Source of the DNA: Candidatus Anaerobutyricum stercoripullorum
Lineage (GTDB): Bacteria; Bacillota; Clostridia; Lachnospirales; Lachnospiraceae
Assembly: GCA_019114885.1 (NCBI GenBank)
Contig: DXEQ01000085.1
Coordinates: 1 to 12,080, forward strand
DNA: 12,080 nt
Reading direction: 5' to 3'
The position numbers and the translations under genes were made by a program. The notes under the pieces were generated by a model that saw nothing but the letters and a program-made list of their open reading frames with translations, was not told where the DNA came from and searched no databases. Every line of letters begins with the position of its first letter. Position 1 is the stretch's first letter. Positions 1 to 6,902 of this stretch are shown piece after piece.

Positions 1-1413
1 GGCCAGCATCTCTTTTAACTCGGAGCTTACGCACATGATGGAAAGTCCCCGGTCCGCATACTGGTTGATGATATCGAAGACCTCTGTCTTCGCTCCGATA
101 TCGATACCACGGCTCGGCTCATCCATCAGAAGAATCTTAGGGTCTGTCAGAACGCCTTTTCCGATGACACATTTCTGCTGATTTCCTCCGGAAAGAGATA
201 AAATCGGCAGGTGTTTATCCGCCACCTTGATGTGAATATCTTTGATCTGCGCGTCCACACATTCGTCTTCTGCTTTCTGAGAGAGAACATATCCCTTTGC
301 GTAGGTATCCAGACTGGAGAGGGAGATATTCTTCTCAATATCCAGTGTCTGCACGAGACCTTCCGCCTGCCGGTCCTCCGGCACCAGGGCGAATCCGTTT
401 TCGATCTGTTTGGAAATGTTTTTGATATTCAGCTTCTTGCCCTCCAGGTACACTTCGCCGGTATGCTCCGGGCGAAGGCCCATGAGACATTCGAAGATCT
501 CCGTACGTCCGGCTCCCATCAGGCCATAGATGCCGAGGATCTCTCCCCGTTTCAGATTGAAGCTGACATGGTCGAGCAGCCAGCCGCCGCCTTGCTTCGG
601 AAGGCAGAGATCCTTCACTTCCAGAACGGTCTCCTGTTTCTCCCAGTCGATATCCCTTTCTTTCTTCGGATAGGACTTATCACTTCCGGTCATCTTCTCC
701 ACGATCCATGGCACGTCAATATCTTTGACGTCGGCGTCGTCCACATATTTGCCGTCCCGAAGAATCGTAACGTGGTCGCCGATCTCCATGATCTCTTCCA
801 GACGGTGGGAGATATATACAATGGAAATACCCTGGGCATTCAGTTCCCGCATGATCTTGAACAGAACCTGTACCTCCGACTGAGACAGGGAGGAGGTCGG
901 CTCGTCCATGATCAGGATCTTCAAATCGTCCTGAATCAGATTCCGGGCAATCTCGATCATCTGCTGCTGTCCTACACGCAGGTTGCCTACCAGCGCTTCC
1001 GGATCGATCGGGTACTCCAGACGGTTCAGAATCTCTTCCGTTTTCTTTTTATGTTCCGCATTGTTGACAACGACGCCTTTTTTCTGCTCGTTGTTCATGA
1101 AAATGTTCTGATATACATTCAGATTCGGGAAAAGGCTCAGCTCCTGATGGATGATACCGATACCTTTTGCCTTGGCCTCTGTCGTATTCTTAAAGCTCAC
1201 TTCCTCTCCTTCCAGATACATGGTTCCGGAAGAAGGCTGTTCAATACCGGCAATCTGCTTCATCAGGGTGGACTTGCCTGCACCGTTCTCTCCGATCAAT
1301 ACGTTTACCTTGCCGCGGTATACGTCAAAATCCACGTCGTCGAGAGCCTTCGTGCCAGGATACACCTTTTCCATATGCCGACATTTCATTACAATATCTT
1401 TGTTTTCCGCCAT
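1..1413 (-). CDS. Sugar ABC transporter ATP-binding protein (RbsA/MglA type), 3' end cut off by window
   Basis: This is the ATPase that powers import of a monosaccharide by a class-2 carbohydrate ABC transporter (CUT2 family). The reading frame is open from ATG at 1413 to the window edge, 471 residues; relatives have about 500, so only the C-terminal tail is missing. Two ABC domains are visible. Domain 1 has Walker A GENGAGKST at 41-49, Q-loop Gln90, a signature LRVGQQQ at 145-151, Walker B with Asp170-Glu171 and switch His203. Domain 2 has a degenerate P-loop GLMGAGRT at 297-304, with Arg in place of the Walker lysine as is usual in this family, signature LSGGNQQK at 407-414 and Asp431-Glu432. 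A GGAGGA site lies 7 nt before the ATG. It follows the DUF2291 gene by 36 nt and is almost certainly in the same transcript. The permease gene is expected beyond position 1. The substrate cannot be read from the ATPase. Confidence 0.95.
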   Translation of the reverse strand, partial: MAENKDIVMKCRHMEKVYPGTKALDDVDFDVYRGKVNVLIGENGAGKSTLMKQIAGIEQPSSGTMYLEGEEVSFKNTTEAKAKGIGIIHQELSLFPNLNVYQNIFMNNEQKKGVVVNNAEHKKKTEEILNRLEYPIDPEALVGNLRVGQQQMIEIARNLIQDDLKILIMDEPTSSLSQSEVQVLFKIMRELNAQGISIVYISHRLEEIMEIGDHVTILRDGKYVDDADVKDIDVPWIVEKMTGSDKSYPKKERDIDWEKQETVLEVKDLCLPKQGGGWLLDHVSFNLKRGEILGIYGLMGAGRTEIFECLMGLRPEHTGEVYLEGKKLNIKNISKQIENGFALVPEDRQAEGLVQTLDIEKNISLSSLDTYAKGYVLSQKAEDECVDAQIKDIHIKVADKHLPILSLSGGNQQKCVIGKGVLTDPKILLMDEPSRGIDIGAKTEVFDIINQYADRGLSIMCVSSELKEMLA

Positions 1414-1449
1414 CCGTGAATCCTCCTTTTCATAAAATGTGCGTTCTTC

Positions 1450-2091
1450 CTACTGCACTGTAAGAACGACAGGAGTGATTACCATCTCATTGGCAGAGTC
1501 CGCCGTGAAGCATCCCACCAGATCTACGGTCGCTCCCTCAACGAGCTGATCGTACACCGGCTGTACCACGGTCTCATCTACCTTCTCAAGCATTGTCGTG
1601 TTAATCTGGTTCCATTCTGTCTGGTTGGTAAAGTCCGCGAAATTGATAAAGGACATATCGTCACGGATGGAACTGTTCTTATACTGGCCGATCTGGAGCG
1701 TCACAACCGCGTCTCCCTCATATCCCGGTACGGATAAGGTGACCGTGCCGTAAAAGCTGTCTTTATCCACCGCTGTGATCGTCGCGCCCTCTGTCTTGAC
1801 GCTGTAATTATAATAAGTAGCCGATGCGGTCTTAAGACCGTCAAACTCTTCACCCAGCCCGGTCAGATTGCCGCCGGCCGCGTTGAGCACCTCGGCAATA
1901 TCCACAGCCTTGGATTCACATTCCGGGATCACCTGGGACTCCCAGATACTCTCCACACTGTCGCCAGGGTTAAATTCCACTTCTCCCGTCAGCGCGCCCT
2001 CTTCTCCGATCTTCACTACCTTCACGCATCCGGTAAACAGTGTGGCCGCCATCATCACGGCTGTCGCCGCGCATACAAAACGTTTTACCAT
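1450..2091 (-). CDS. DUF2291-family lipoprotein of a sugar ABC transporter operon
   Basis: The product is 213 residues and starts with a lipoprotein signal: charged MVKR, a hydrophobic stretch, then LFTGC with the lipidated cysteine at position 22, so it is an extracytoplasmic membrane-anchored protein. After the cysteine come VKVVKIGEEG and an FNPGDSVESIWESQVIPE segment, which I recognise as the conserved N-terminal pattern of DUF2291 (predicted periplasmic lipoprotein). No enzyme motif is visible. Genes of this family typically sit between the binding-protein and ATPase genes of pentose/polyol-type ABC transporters, and this one does exactly that. The ribosome binding site is AAAGGAAAG before the ATG. 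Its molecular role is not known; an accessory role in substrate capture or transporter assembly is an inference from position only. Confidence 0.85.
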   Translation of the reverse strand: MVKRFVCAATAVMMAATLFTGCVKVVKIGEEGALTGEVEFNPGDSVESIWESQVIPECESKAVDIAEVLNAAGGNLTGLGEEFDGLKTASATYYNYSVKTEGATITAVDKDSFYGTVTLSVPGYEGDAVVTLQIGQYKNSSIRDDMSFINFADFTNQTEWNQINTTMLEKVDETVVQPVYDQLVEGATVDLVGCFTADSANEMVITPVVLTVQ

Positions 2092-2165
2092 GGTTTTCTT
2101 TCCTTTCTCTCAGAAATATCATCTACATCGTCTTTTGCTTTTCATTTTTCTGTATTATGTGTGAA

Positions 2166-2204
2166 GGGCGCCGCCCGGCGCCCTCCCCACCCGGAAATAT
2201 CCGG
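2166..2204 (-). other. Tandem intercistronic stem-loops after the binding-protein gene
   Basis: Two perfect hairpins lie in the 179-bp gap between the binding-protein gene and the DUF2291 gene. The main one pairs GGGCGCCG at 2166-2173 with CGGCGCCC at 2176-2183, a very stable GC-only stem. The smaller pairs CCGGA at 2191-2195 with TCCGG at 2200-2204 around an AATA loop. Neither is followed by a T-tract in either direction, so they do not look like rho-independent terminators. A role in protecting the 3' end of the binding-protein message, giving more of it than of the downstream genes, is an inference from similar transporter operons. Confidence 0.7.
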
Positions 2205-2270
2205 ACCTAACAGATTATAAAACAACATTTTGCAACAAAGCGTTTTTACATAAACAAACTCAGATGATCA

Positions 2271-3308
2271 TTATTCGGAATATACGAAGTTGTCAAGCTT
2301 ATCTGCGTTTTCTTTTGTAATCAGTACGCAGTCAACCAGCTGTTTCTCATCCATACCGGTGGAGCCTGTTGTCAGATAGGTATCTGCCTGGTTTACAGCA
2401 TTTCTTGTGATCAGGTCGATCTGCTGCAGACCGGTAGCAAGACATTTATCCGCTTTGATGTTATCTCTCATATCATTGGAACCGTCCACACCGATGATGT
2501 AAACCGGGTGATCCAGGTTAGCGGACTCTACAGCTGCTGCTGCGCCGCAGGCCATGGTGTCGTTACCACATACGATAGCAACGATGTCCGGATACTGCTG
2601 AAGGATTGTCTCTGCCTTCTGCTGTCCTTCGGTCTGATCCCAGTTAGCGGACTGCTGTGCAACCATCTCCATGTTGGTCTGGTCGATTACTGCGTGGAAC
2701 GCATCGGAACGAACCTGGCAGTTTGTGTCGGACTCAAGTCCTAATAACTCAGCATACTGGCCTTCGCCGCCTGTTGCCTCAACGAGAGCCTGTGCAGCTG
2801 CGGTAGCGCCCTGGCTGTTGTTTGCAACGATCTGAGCCACTGCAACACCTTCCTGATTGATCTCACGGTCTACCAGGAATGTAGGGATTCCGGCATCTCT
2901 TGCTTTCTGGATTGCCTCGATGGAAGCGTCCGCACCAGCGTTATCACATACGATAGCGGAAGCGCCCTCGGAGATAGCGGTATCGAATAACTCGGACTGT
3001 TTTGTAGCATCGTCATCGTGAGATACGCATTTTACTGTGTAGCCCAGCTTCTCGCCTTCTTCCTGTGTTGCGGTCTGTACAACGCCGAAGTAAGGGTTGG
3101 ATGTGGATGGTGTGATACAGTAGATCAGCTTATTGTCCGCATTGGCGTTCAGTACCTCTTCCGGAGCGGCTGCCTCTGTCGCTGCCTCTGTTGCAGGCTC
3201 ATCTGCCGCATCATCCGCTGCAGGTTCTGCAGAGTTTCCACATCCTGCCATTGCCACTACCATTGCTGCTGCCATAAAGCCAGCCATCATTTTTTTGTAG
3301 AATTTCAT
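2271..3308 (-). CDS. Sugar ABC transporter substrate-binding lipoprotein (RbsB-like)
   Basis: This 345-residue protein captures the sugar outside the membrane and delivers it to the ABC permease. The lipoprotein signal runs over residues 1-22 and ends in the lipobox MAGC, with Cys23 as anchor. An acidic, Ala/Thr/Glu-rich linker follows to about residue 55, as is common in Gram-positive binding lipoproteins. The rest is a type I periplasmic-binding fold of the RbsB/LacI kind: an opening strand LIYCITPSTSNPYF, then EGASAIVCDNAGAD, IPTFLVDREI, VAIVCGNDTMACGAAAA and VYIIGVDGSNDM. The ribosome binding site is GGAGGAAAG just before ATG at 3308. The gene stands 210 bp after the kinase gene, with its own leader and hairpin, and 179 bp before the DUF2291 gene. 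The family covers ribose, allose, galactose, polyols and others; the substrate is not decided by sequence and is inferred to be the aldose handled by the neighbouring isomerase. Confidence 0.93.
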   Translation of the reverse strand: MKFYKKMMAGFMAAAMVVAMAGCGNSAEPAADDAADEPATEAATEAAAPEEVLNANADNKLIYCITPSTSNPYFGVVQTATQEEGEKLGYTVKCVSHDDDATKQSELFDTAISEGASAIVCDNAGADASIEAIQKARDAGIPTFLVDREINQEGVAVAQIVANNSQGATAAAQALVEATGGEGQYAELLGLESDTNCQVRSDAFHAVIDQTNMEMVAQQSANWDQTEGQQKAETILQQYPDIVAIVCGNDTMACGAAAAVESANLDHPVYIIGVDGSNDMRDNIKADKCLATGLQQIDLITRNAVNQADTYLTTGSTGMDEKQLVDCVLITKENADKLDNFVYSE

Positions 3309-3518
3309 TTTTCTTTCCTCCTCTTCTTTGAAAAATATGTTGTTTATTTAGACATCACGGAAGCTGTTAGCCCTTCCGTGTGAATATCGCAATATCGCCA
3401 TATGATACTTAAGTGTAATGCAATATCCCTGTGAAATCAATATGCTTTTTTGATGAGTTTCACATCTTTTTTGTTCAGTTTTCAGGGTTCTTTGCTGTTT
3501 CAGGAAGATTCTCCTTGT
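3309..3518 (-). promoter_or_regulatory. Leader region of the binding-protein gene with hairpin, short repeats and a weak promoter candidate
   Basis: The 210 bp between the kinase stop and the binding-protein start hold no gene. A perfect 8-bp stem pairs 3356-3363 (CACGGAAG) with 3373-3380 (CTTCCGTG) around a 9-nt loop. Upstream on the transcribed strand are an 8-bp tandem repeat AATATCGC at 3383-3390 and 3391-3398, with GCAATATC again at 3420-3427, and an inverted pair TGTGAAA/TTTCACA at 3430-3436 and 3458-3464. A weak minus-strand promoter, TTGATT, 17 nt, TACACT, fits around 3414-3442. No terminator is seen after the kinase gene, so read-through is also possible. A separate promoter here is uncertain. 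Confidence 0.45.
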
Positions 3519-5000
3519 CTATTTTGTCAGAACCATCCTGACACTTTCCTTCCAGCCGTCATACTTTTCGCGGCGGGTCTCTTCGTCCATCTTCGGGGTA
3601 AACTTCGTGCGGGAGAGTCCTGCAAAAAGCTTCTCCTCCTCATAAAAACCAAGGGCGATACCTGCTGCATATGTCGGTCCCATGGCGGACAGTTCTTCCG
3701 CATCCGGCACCTGCACCGGAATATCCAGAATGTCGCTCTGGAACTGCATCAGATAGCCGTTTCTGGTCGGTCCGCCGTCCACGCGGAGTTCTTCCACCCG
3801 GATACCCGAATCCTCGGACATGGCGTTGACCACGTCGCTGATCTGATAGACGATACAGTCAAGGGCCGCTCTGGCAAGCTCCGCCTTTCTGGTCGTCCTG
3901 GTGATACCGCAGATCACTGCCCTGGCCTCGCTGTCCCAGTACGGGGCGCCCAGACCGGTAAACGCCGGTACCAGATAGGTCGTATCTCCCGGATTGGCGC
4001 TCTCTGCCAGTTCCTGGGTCTCCTTCGCCGAAGCGATCAACCCCAGATCCTTCTGCAACCAGGTGATGACTGCGCCGGTGTAATTAATATTGCCTTCCAG
4101 CACGTAGCTGACCTTTCCGCCAAGACTCCATGCCAGGGAGGAAACCACACCCTTCTTACTGTAGATCGGCCGTTCTCCCACGTTCATCATGATGGAGGAA
4201 CCGGTACCGTAAGTCGCTTTGATCATGCCCGGTTTCACACAGCCCTGTCCGTAGAGTGCGCCGTGGGAATCTCCCATCACGCCGTGAATCGGAATCGGCG
4301 TATCCAGCCATCCATCAAAATCCGTATACCCATAGAGCGCGTCGGAATCACAGATCTCAGCCAGCATCTCTCTTTTTATGCCGAAAAGTCCGATCACCTC
4401 ATCATCCCAGTCCAGCGTGTTGATATTGAACATCTGGGTCCGGGAGGCATTGGAATAGTCTGTCTTAAAGAAATGTTCCGGCGTCAGCCGGTACACGAGA
4501 TAACTGTCCATGGTACCCACAGCCAGCTCTCCCTGTGCCGCCGCCTGTTTTGCCTCCTCCACATTTTGAAGGACCCAGGCGATCTTGGCCGCCGAATAAT
4601 ACGGAGACAGCGGGATTCCCGTGTGCTCCTGGATCATGGCGCTGTGGCCGTCGGCCGCGATCTGCCGGCAGATGGCGTCTCCTCTGGCGCACTGCCAGAC
4701 AATGGCGTTATAGACCGGCTCTCCGGTGCGTCTGTTCCAGCAGATGGCCGTCTCTCTCTGGTTGCTGATGCCGAGACCGATCACATCTTTTTTATCGATG
4801 CCGGCCTTCTCCACCGCATTTTTTACCACCTGAATGACATTGGCCATGATCTGTGCCGGGTCATGTTCCACCCAGCCTTTTTCATTTACGATCTGATCAT
4901 GGGCCAGGTCCGTCCGGGCAACGATCTTTCCGTCTTCGTCAAAAACGATGCCCTTCGTCCCCTGGGTGCTCTGATCAATGCCTAACATATATTTTTTCAT
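3519..5000 (-). CDS. FGGY-family carbohydrate kinase, glycerol-kinase-like, probable ketose kinase
   Basis: The 493-residue product phosphorylates a sugar or polyol with ATP in the cytoplasm. Family motifs are an N-terminal phosphate loop DQSTQGTK at 9-16, GISNQRET near 78-84, NAIVWQ at 98-103 and the C-terminal VDGGPTRN nucleotide-site motif. The sequence runs nearly collinear with E. coli GlpK. Glycerol contacts Arg83, Glu84, Trp103, Tyr135 and Asp245 are kept as Arg82, Glu83, Trp102, Tyr134 and Asp244, but Gln246 is Ser245 and Phe270 is Ser269. Annotation as glycerol kinase is therefore doubtful; a larger ketose made by the operon's isomerase is more likely, by inference. A TTG two codons upstream, at 5006, is rejected because AGGT would lie only 2 nt from it; from the ATG at 5000 the spacing is 8 nt. 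It starts 22 nt after the transketolase C-half gene, in the same operon. Confidence 0.88.
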   Translation of the reverse strand: MKKYMLGIDQSTQGTKGIVFDEDGKIVARTDLAHDQIVNEKGWVEHDPAQIMANVIQVVKNAVEKAGIDKKDVIGLGISNQRETAICWNRRTGEPVYNAIVWQCARGDAICRQIAADGHSAMIQEHTGIPLSPYYSAAKIAWVLQNVEEAKQAAAQGELAVGTMDSYLVYRLTPEHFFKTDYSNASRTQMFNINTLDWDDEVIGLFGIKREMLAEICDSDALYGYTDFDGWLDTPIPIHGVMGDSHGALYGQGCVKPGMIKATYGTGSSIMMNVGERPIYSKKGVVSSLAWSLGGKVSYVLEGNINYTGAVITWLQKDLGLIASAKETQELAESANPGDTTYLVPAFTGLGAPYWDSEARAVICGITRTTRKAELARAALDCIVYQISDVVNAMSEDSGIRVEELRVDGGPTRNGYLMQFQSDILDIPVQVPDAEELSAMGPTYAAGIALGFYEEEKLFAGLSRTKFTPKMDEETRREKYDGWKESVRMVLTK

Positions 5001-5022
5001 TGTCAAATACCTGTATAAAACG

Positions 5023-5955
5023 CTACTGCAGCGCTTCTTTTGCTTTGGCCGCGATGCCTTCCGCGGTCATGCCGTAGTAATCATAAACTTCTTTGGATGT
5101 ACCCGTGATCACCGGAGCGTCCGGAAGAGCCACATTGATGACCTTCTTCGGGCAGTTGGCTCCGATCACCTGTGCCACCATGGAACCCAGTCCGCCAAAC
5201 GGCGCATGCTCCTCTGCTGTGACAACAGCCTTTGCTTCCTTTGCGTATCGGAGAAGTGTCTCCGTATCCAGTGGTTTTACGCAGTACATATCGAGCACTG
5301 TGGCGCTGATGCCTTCTTTTTCGAGAAGGGCTGCCGCGTCATAGCAAGGTTTTACCATCTCGCCGCAGGCAACCAGAACCACGTCGCTGCCTTCTCTGAG
5401 CACTGTGGCTTTGTCCATCTCAAACGGACAGTTGTCTTCTGTGTAGACATCTTCCACCGCGTTTCTTCCCACACGGAGATATGCCGGTTTCTCATCCTGA
5501 AGCAGTGCTTCGATCAGACATTTTGTCTGGAAACGGTCGCTCGGCAGATAGACTCTCATATTCGGGATAGCGCTCATGGCCGCGATATCCTGCGCGGAAT
5601 GATGGCTCATACCCAGGGCGCCGTAGCTGATACCGCCGCTGATGCCCACTAGCGTCACGTTGGTATTGGAGTAGGCCACATCCACCTTCGCCTGCTCATA
5701 GCTTCTTGTGGAAATGAAGCTGGCCGGGGAGAAACAGAACGGTTTCTTGCCGCATTTGGCAAGGCCGGCGGAAATACTTACCAGATTCTGCTCCGCGATA
5801 CCGGTCTCCACGCAGTTCTCAGGAAATGCATTGAAAAACGGAGTCATGGATGCGGAACCACGGGAGTCACTGCACAATGCGATGATACTTTTATCTTCTT
5901 TCACTTTTTCCATCAGGGTCTCACAGATTGCCTGACGATTCGGAATCTTATTCAT
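5023..5955 (-). CDS. Transketolase C-terminal subunit (split transketolase, pyrimidine-binding and C-terminal domains)
   Basis: This 310-residue protein is the second half of a two-subunit thiamine diphosphate enzyme that moves a two-carbon ketol unit between sugar phosphates. The pyrimidine-binding domain contains the catalytic glutamate in GIAEQN (Glu55), which activates the cofactor held by the partner subunit. The SHH pair (His118-His119) corresponds to the active-site histidine of the PTH motif, and YLRVGR (Arg161, Arg164) to the phosphate-binding arginine region. From about residue 185 follows the C-terminal Transketolase_C domain, with VVLVACGEMV and VVTAEEHAPFGGLG. Its ATG overlaps the end of the N-half gene by 8 nt and has its own GAGGAGGG site, pointing to translational coupling and equal subunit amounts. 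The usual Asp before the PTH histidine appears to be Leu114. Being in a sugar operon, it likely serves that pathway rather than the general pentose phosphate route. Confidence 0.92.
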   Translation of the reverse strand: MNKIPNRQAICETLMEKVKEDKSIIALCSDSRGSASMTPFFNAFPENCVETGIAEQNLVSISAGLAKCGKKPFCFSPASFISTRSYEQAKVDVAYSNTNVTLVGISGGISYGALGMSHHSAQDIAAMSAIPNMRVYLPSDRFQTKCLIEALLQDEKPAYLRVGRNAVEDVYTEDNCPFEMDKATVLREGSDVVLVACGEMVKPCYDAAALLEKEGISATVLDMYCVKPLDTETLLRYAKEAKAVVTAEEHAPFGGLGSMVAQVIGANCPKKVINVALPDAPVITGTSKEVYDYYGMTAEGIAAKAKEALQ

Positions 5956-6775
5956 TTGCTGCGTCCCTCCTCTTTAAAAGTTCAGCGCGGATCATCTGAT
6001 ATTCCTCGTCTGTCGGCACCTTATGATGCCATGCAGCCTTGTTCTCCATCACTTCTCCGCCGCCGAAGCCCTTTGTCGTGTTGGCAATGATCATGGTCGG
6101 TCTGCCCTTGCAGGTCTTAGCCGCCTCAAAAGCCTCATTCAGAGAATCAATGTCATTGCCTTCTGCCTGAAGGACATTCCAGCCGAAGGCGGAAAAACGT
6201 GCCGCCAGGTCGTCCTGTCCCATCACATCTTCCGTGTTGCCGGAGATCTGCAGACGGTTTCTGTCCACTACTGCGCAAAGGTTATCCAGCTTGTACTGGG
6301 AAGCGGCCATCGCTCCCTCCCACACGGAACCTTCCGCCAGCTCGCCGTCACCCATGACGGTGTAGACCCGGTTATTCTTTCCGTCCATCTTGCTGGCGAT
6401 CGCCATACCCACGCAGACCGGAAGTCCATGTCCCAGGGAACCGGAGTTCATCTCGATACCCGGAAGCTTGTTGTTCGGATGTCCGATATACTGGGAACCG
6501 AAACGGGAGAATTTCGCGATCACATCATCAATGTCAAGAAATCCTTTCGCTGCCAGCACCGCATAGTAGGCTTCCACGGAATGGCCCTTGCTCATGACGA
6601 ACAGATCCCGGTCCGGATCGTCCATCGTCTCCGGGGAGATGTTCATCTGCTTAAAGTAAAGAGTGACCAGGATGTCCATGACGCTGAAGTCGCCGCCGAT
6701 ATGTCCGGTACCGGCTCCTTTGATCATCTCAAGGACATTTAACCTGCACTCGTAAGATAATGCTTTCAAGTTCAC
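5948..6775 (-). CDS. Transketolase N-terminal subunit (split transketolase, thiamine diphosphate-binding domain)
   Basis: This 275-residue subunit binds the diphosphate and metal of thiamine diphosphate. Visible motifs are GTGHIGG with His25, SKGHS at 62-66, GSLGHGL at 112-118 and the cofactor motif GDG at 142-144 closing with DRNRLQ at 171-176 (Asn173 as metal ligand). The length matches split transketolase N subunits rather than the roughly 660-residue fused enzyme, and the next gene supplies the missing half. The start is a GTG at 6775, 8 nt after AGGAGG; there is no better ATG nearby. A promoter and two structured elements lie in the 127 bp between it and the isomerase gene. The pair resembles the organisation of AptA/AptB, the apulose-4-phosphate transketolase, but split transketolases are frequent in Clostridia, so substrate assignment is only a hypothesis. 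Confidence 0.93.
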   Translation of the reverse strand: MNLKALSYECRLNVLEMIKGAGTGHIGGDFSVMDILVTLYFKQMNISPETMDDPDRDLFVMSKGHSVEAYYAVLAAKGFLDIDDVIAKFSRFGSQYIGHPNNKLPGIEMNSGSLGHGLPVCVGMAIASKMDGKNNRVYTVMGDGELAEGSVWEGAMAASQYKLDNLCAVVDRNRLQISGNTEDVMGQDDLAARFSAFGWNVLQAEGNDIDSLNEAFEAAKTCKGRPTMIIANTTKGFGGGEVMENKAAWHHKVPTDEEYQMIRAELLKRRDAANE

Positions 6776-6804
6776 GTTATACGCCTCCTAAAATCATTTA
6801 ATAA

Positions 6805-6832
6805 ATTATATAAGTATATGTCATGATGTCAG
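6805..6832 (-). promoter_or_regulatory. Internal promoter before the transketolase pair
   Basis: On the minus strand a -35 box CTGACA (6832-6827, 5 of 6 to consensus) and a -10 box TATAAT (6810-6805, 6 of 6) are separated by 16 nt. The start point would fall near 6798, about 20 nt upstream of the GTG at 6775, leaving room for the AGGAGG site. The -35 box overlaps one arm of an inverted repeat (CAGTATC at 6830-6836, GATACTG at 6865-6871), a possible place for a regulator or part of a transcript fold. Confidence 0.6.
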
Positions 6833-6870
6833 TATCTCGCAGGGAATCTCCCGGACCCCCTCCTGATACT

Positions 6871-6896
6871 GCCCGGGCGCGTTATCCGCGCCCGGC
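6871..6896 (-). other. GC-rich intercistronic stem-loop after the isomerase gene
   Basis: A perfect 9-bp GC stem pairs 6873-6881 (CCGGGCGCG) with 6887-6895 (CGCGCCCGG) around a 5-nt TTATC loop, a few bases past the isomerase stop codon. In the direction of transcription it is followed by GCAGTATCAGG and not by a T-run, so it lacks the second half of an intrinsic terminator. It probably marks a processing or 3'-end protection point between the lacI-isomerase part and the transketolase-kinase part of the cluster; partial termination by another mechanism is not excluded. Confidence 0.7.
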
Positions 6897-6902
6897 TCTA
6901 TA

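Noticed and set aside
211..1419. 402-codon open frame on the plus strand opposite the ATPase gene
   Set aside because: It is antisense to a clear ABC ATPase with all motifs intact, and its translation shows no recognisable domain. The same holds for the long antisense frames at 3450-4985, 6023-6742 and 10052-11191.
2214..2219. Promoter for the DUF2291-ATPase genes based on a minus-strand TATAAT
   Set aside because: A perfect -10 hexamer is present, but no -35 box lies at 16-18 nt spacing and there is no extended TG motif. Such hexamers are common in AT-rich spacers.
5004..5006. TTG start codon for the FGGY kinase
   Set aside because: The only Shine-Dalgarno-like AGGT would be 2 nt from the TTG but 8 nt from the ATG at 5000, and the family starts at MKKYMLGID.
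5023..6775. Transketolase gene broken by a frameshift
   Set aside because: The two halves overlap by 8 nt, each has its own strong ribosome binding site and full domain set, and natural two-gene transketolases are well known.
6871..6896. Intrinsic terminator after the isomerase gene
   Set aside because: The GC stem is strong, but no T-tract follows in the direction of transcription. The same holds for the stems at 2166-2183 and 3356-3380.
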